A DNA stretch of 13,639 nucleotides from UMGS1696 sp045643285 (GTDB lineage: Bacteria; Bacillota; Clostridia; Oscillospirales; CAG-272): positions 1-13,639 of the forward strand of contig JAZUKN010000021.1 of assembly GCA_045643285.1 (NCBI GenBank). The letters are read 5' to 3'. Below the pieces are notes generated by a model that saw only the letters and a list, made by a program, of their open reading frames with translations, did not search any database and was not told where the DNA came from. Position numbers and translations under genes: made by a program. This document shows positions 12,402 to 13,639 of this stretch, one piece after another. Position 1 is the stretch's first letter. Each line of letters starts with the position of its first letter.

Positions 12402-12466
12402 TGCCCCCGACGGATTTACACCGTCACCTTTGAAAACAACGCTCTTTAAGTTAAGCTAGTCGGGCG
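12402..12466 (-). promoter_or_regulatory. Structured leader of the zinc-ribbon mRNA, partly tRNA-like
   Basis: Minus strand: GCCCGAC (12459-12465), TA, a D-arm-like hairpin (GCTT 12453-12456 with GAGC 12441-12444), a 15-nt joint, then a T-arm-like hairpin of exactly 5+7+5 (GACGG 12421-12425, loop TGTAAAT, CCGTC 12409-12413), then GGGGGCA. CCCGAC (12459-12464) can also pair with GTCGGG (12406-12411), which would break the T-like arm, so two folds compete. The anticodon arm is missing, so it is not a functional tRNA. The D-like arm overlaps the inverted repeat at 12445-12457. Confidence 0.45.
12445..12457 (-). repeat. 13-bp inverted repeat, right arm (leader of the zinc-ribbon gene)
   Basis: Partner of 12052-12064. 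On the minus strand it reads AGCTTAACTTAAA and forms most of the D-arm-like hairpin of the leader, so pairing with the 3' region would compete with that local fold. Confidence 0.7.
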
Positions 12467-12499
12467 TATTTTATTTTAATCCCGTATGGGATAAAATAC
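12466..12499. other. Hairpin just after the sigma-factor gene
   Basis: GTATTTTA (12466-12473) pairs with TAAAATAC (12492-12499), and TCCC (12480-12483) with GGGA (12488-12491); TTTTAA (12474-12479) is bulged on one side. It lies 1 bp after the sigma stop. On the minus strand no U-tract follows, so it may protect or process the sigma mRNA end instead of terminating it. Confidence 0.5.
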
Positions 12500-12500
12500 A

Positions 12501-13097
12501 TTATTGATTTTTCAGAAGTCCTTTGATCTTAGCTTTTACTCTGTAGAGGGCGTTGCTTACGGACTTTTCGTCCCGTTTCAGCTCTTCCGCTATCTCACGG
12601 ACGCGCTTTCCGGTCATATAAGAATCAAAAATTTCTGTTTCGTAATCCGAGAGAGACGACGAGAGTTTTTTTCTGAGTTCTGCTCTGCTCTCGGTGAAGA
12701 TAAGCGAATCAAGCGGTTCTGACGAACTGCCGTTTTTCGCGTTACCGTCATTCTTTCCGACGCGCCGACCCGACTTCTTTATCGCGCTCTTATGTTTTCT
12801 TAGTACGGAGATCAGCGCGTTATTCACGCAGATCTTTGCGTACAGTCCGAACGTGATCTGTCTGCCTTTTTTGTCGGTGTGCGGTTCGTATGAAAGTGCG
12901 GCCTTATAGAGTGCGACTGCCGCGTACTGTCCGAGGTCGTCGCGTCCGTATTCGCTTTTACCGTCGCCGGAAAACGAAGGAGAAAATCTTGTGACTGCCG
13001 CTTCCGTGAGGTTTTTATATATTTCGCAAAGCTCAGCGAAAGCTGCGTCGTCTCCCTGCTTTATTCGCCGCAGGAGGACTGAAACATTTTCTTCCAA
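12501..13097 (-). CDS. Sigma-70 family RNA polymerase sigma factor, SigH-like
   Basis: Directs RNA polymerase to an alternative promoter set. From the TTG start (198 residues), region 2 spans about 5-103: LLRRIKQGDDAAFAELCEIY, then YGRDDLGQYAAVALYKAALSY (core binding), and FGLYAKICVNNALISVLRKHK (-10 recognition). A charged linker follows. Region 4 is at about 144-195, with the helix-turn-helix KRVREIAEELKRDEKSVSNALYRVKAKI. Region 3 is missing, as in SigH and ECF factors; the region 2 wording is nearer SigH. The longest frame would start at ATG 13139, but that codon overlaps the -10 box of a consensus promoter, so it is not transcribed. TTG 13097 has GGAG 8 nt upstream; ATG 13121 is possible but has no Shine-Dalgarno and only a ~10-nt leader. 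No anti-sigma gene is adjacent. The zinc-ribbon gene follows. Confidence 0.88.
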   Translation of the reverse strand: MEENVSVLLRRIKQGDDAAFAELCEIYKNLTEAAVTRFSPSFSGDGKSEYGRDDLGQYAAVALYKAALSYEPHTDKKGRQITFGLYAKICVNNALISVLRKHKSAIKKSGRRVGKNDGNAKNGSSSEPLDSLIFTESRAELRKKLSSSLSDYETEIFDSYMTGKRVREIAEELKRDEKSVSNALYRVKAKIKGLLKNQ

Positions 13098-13137
13098 ATA
13101 CGATGCTCCGTTATCTGACATATTTTCATACGATTGC

Positions 13138-13166
13138 ATTTTAACACAGGCTGTTCATGATGTCAA
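13138..13166 (-). promoter_or_regulatory. Consensus promoter of the sigma-factor gene
   Basis: Minus strand TTGACA (13161-13166), 17-bp spacer, TAAAAT (13138-13143). Transcription should start near 13131, inside the longest reading frame. The housekeeping consensus suggests sigma-A transcription, not self-activation. Confidence 0.85.
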
Positions 13167-13258
13167 TAGTTTTTTCAAAAAAATTTCAAATTTTAACGAA
13201 AATTTGTGCAAAAACGGAGCTATTTTTGTAATAATCGGCGTATTTTTCTTTAATGAGC

Positions 13259-13530
13259 AAATGAAAAGAGGTAGAAAACACTTCGTGTTTTCAAATTATC
13301 TATTTGTCCTACGCGGACAGCGCACAAGCCGAGTTCACTCCGTGAACTCGACGAGATGCTCCGCATCTCGGTCGGACATTGCCGTGGTCCTCTTGTGAAT
13401 CACCCCGCCAAAGGGGAAGGGACTTCGTCCTATTCCCCTCTGGACTCCCTTTGTTGCAAAGTGAATGCAAGACTTTTGTTCGCTCAGCCTAATTATTCAT
13501 TATTCATCATTCATTATTCATTATTCATTA
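13259..13530 (+). repeat. Hairpin-rich intergenic repeat element, copy B
   Basis: Same order and orientation as the right part of copy A: hairpin 13274-13292 (8 bp, GAAAACAC arm, TTC loop), GTCC/GGAC (13306-13318), 13330-13350 (9 bp, CGAGTTCAC arm), 13352-13370 (8 bp, CGAGATGC arm), a compound hairpin 13413-13438 (GGGGAA/TTCCCC around GGAC/GTCC), CCCTTTGTTGCAAAGTGAATGCAA, then a TTCATTA/TTCATCA heptad tract (about 13491-13530). The leading GGGAGGGG and CCTCCCTC hairpins of copy A are missing. The 13167-13258 stretch before it is AT-rich DNA upstream of the sigma promoter with nothing else I can call. Confidence 0.75.
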
Positions 13531-13540
13531 AATAAATTCA

Positions 13541-13560
13541 GGACGGAATTTCTTCTGTCC
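13541..13560 (-). terminator. Likely terminator of the gene entering from the right
   Basis: GGACGGAA (13541-13548) pairs with TTCTGTCC (13553-13560), one wobble, TTTC loop. It sits 10 nt past the stop at 13571. The minus-strand tail TGAATTTATTTAATG is only moderately U-rich; the plus-strand tail (CGTTTAATTTTTATTTTT) is better. As at copy A, a terminator directly adjoins the end of the repeat. Confidence 0.6.
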
Positions 13561-13570
13561 CGTTTAATTT

Positions 13571-13639
13571 TTATTTTTCTACAAGATAATTTACTTCCCC
13601 CGAAAGGACCGAGAGAAGTCCGCGGTGGATGAGGTCCGG
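13571..13639 (-). CDS. C-terminal 22 residues of an unidentified protein (partial)
   Basis: Reading minus from the window edge, one frame runs PDLIHRGLLSVLSGEVNYLV then EK and a TAA stop at 13571-13573. The composition is protein-like (amphipathic leucine-rich helix, charged end), and a terminator hairpin follows at once, which supports a real gene end. The other frames are shorter or read through the repeat. Too short to assign a family. Confidence 0.5.
   Translation of the reverse strand, partial: PDLIHRGLLSVLSGEVNYLVEK

Noticed and set aside
12402..12466. A tRNA gene
   Set aside because: D-like and T-like arms are present, but there is no room for an anticodon arm, the T-loop lacks TTC, and the acceptor strands do not pair properly. 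Kept as a leader structure instead.

Overview
The window reads as chromosomal DNA of an anaerobic Firmicute, most likely a gut-type Clostridium relative (Oscillospirales/Ruminococcaceae-like). This rests on the promoter style (TTGACA with a 17-bp spacer and TATAAT-like -10 boxes), purine-rich Shine-Dalgarno sites, a PyrR-type attenuator before a uracil permease, a two-domain radical SAM/DUF2344 protein and a SigH-like sigma factor. It is a lineage guess from gene content, not an identification.

Layout, left to right. (1) 1-1211, minus: a GldA/GldF-like ABC exporter operon, with a permease cut by the window edge. The ATPase gene is chimeric: its first ~41 codons come from a sugar-diacid-recognition (CdaR/PucR-type) regulator and the Walker A half of the ATPase is gone. 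(2) 1404-2841, minus: rsmE followed by a small four-helix membrane protein, ending in a strong terminator. (3) 2974-4594, plus: the only plus-strand gene, a uracil permease behind a consensus promoter and a complete PyrR attenuation leader. (4) 4602-5066: a hairpin-rich intergenic repeat. (5) 5067-11913, minus: rlmB, then a 1035-residue acidic membrane protein whose membrane half has the layout of a P1B-type ATPase without its catalytic motifs, then the radical SAM/DUF2344 protein. (6) 11979-13166, minus: a SigH-like sigma factor and a 92-residue double zinc-ribbon protein whose mRNA has a structured leader and complementary 5' and 3' untranslated regions. (7) 13259-13530: a second copy of the hairpin repeat, then the last 22 codons of another minus-strand gene.

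The genes are mainly housekeeping: rRNA methylation (rsmE, rlmB), pyrimidine uptake and transcription control. The less ordinary signals are: the degenerate P-type-ATPase-like protein with its acidic tail carrying repeated F-containing motifs; three genes whose best Shine-Dalgarno lies 35-45 nt upstream of the start with a hairpin in between; the regulator-ATPase fusion; the paired hairpin repeats with compensatory stem changes; the zinc-ribbon leader; and a sigma gene whose first in-frame ATG lies inside its own -10 box, pointing to a TTG start.
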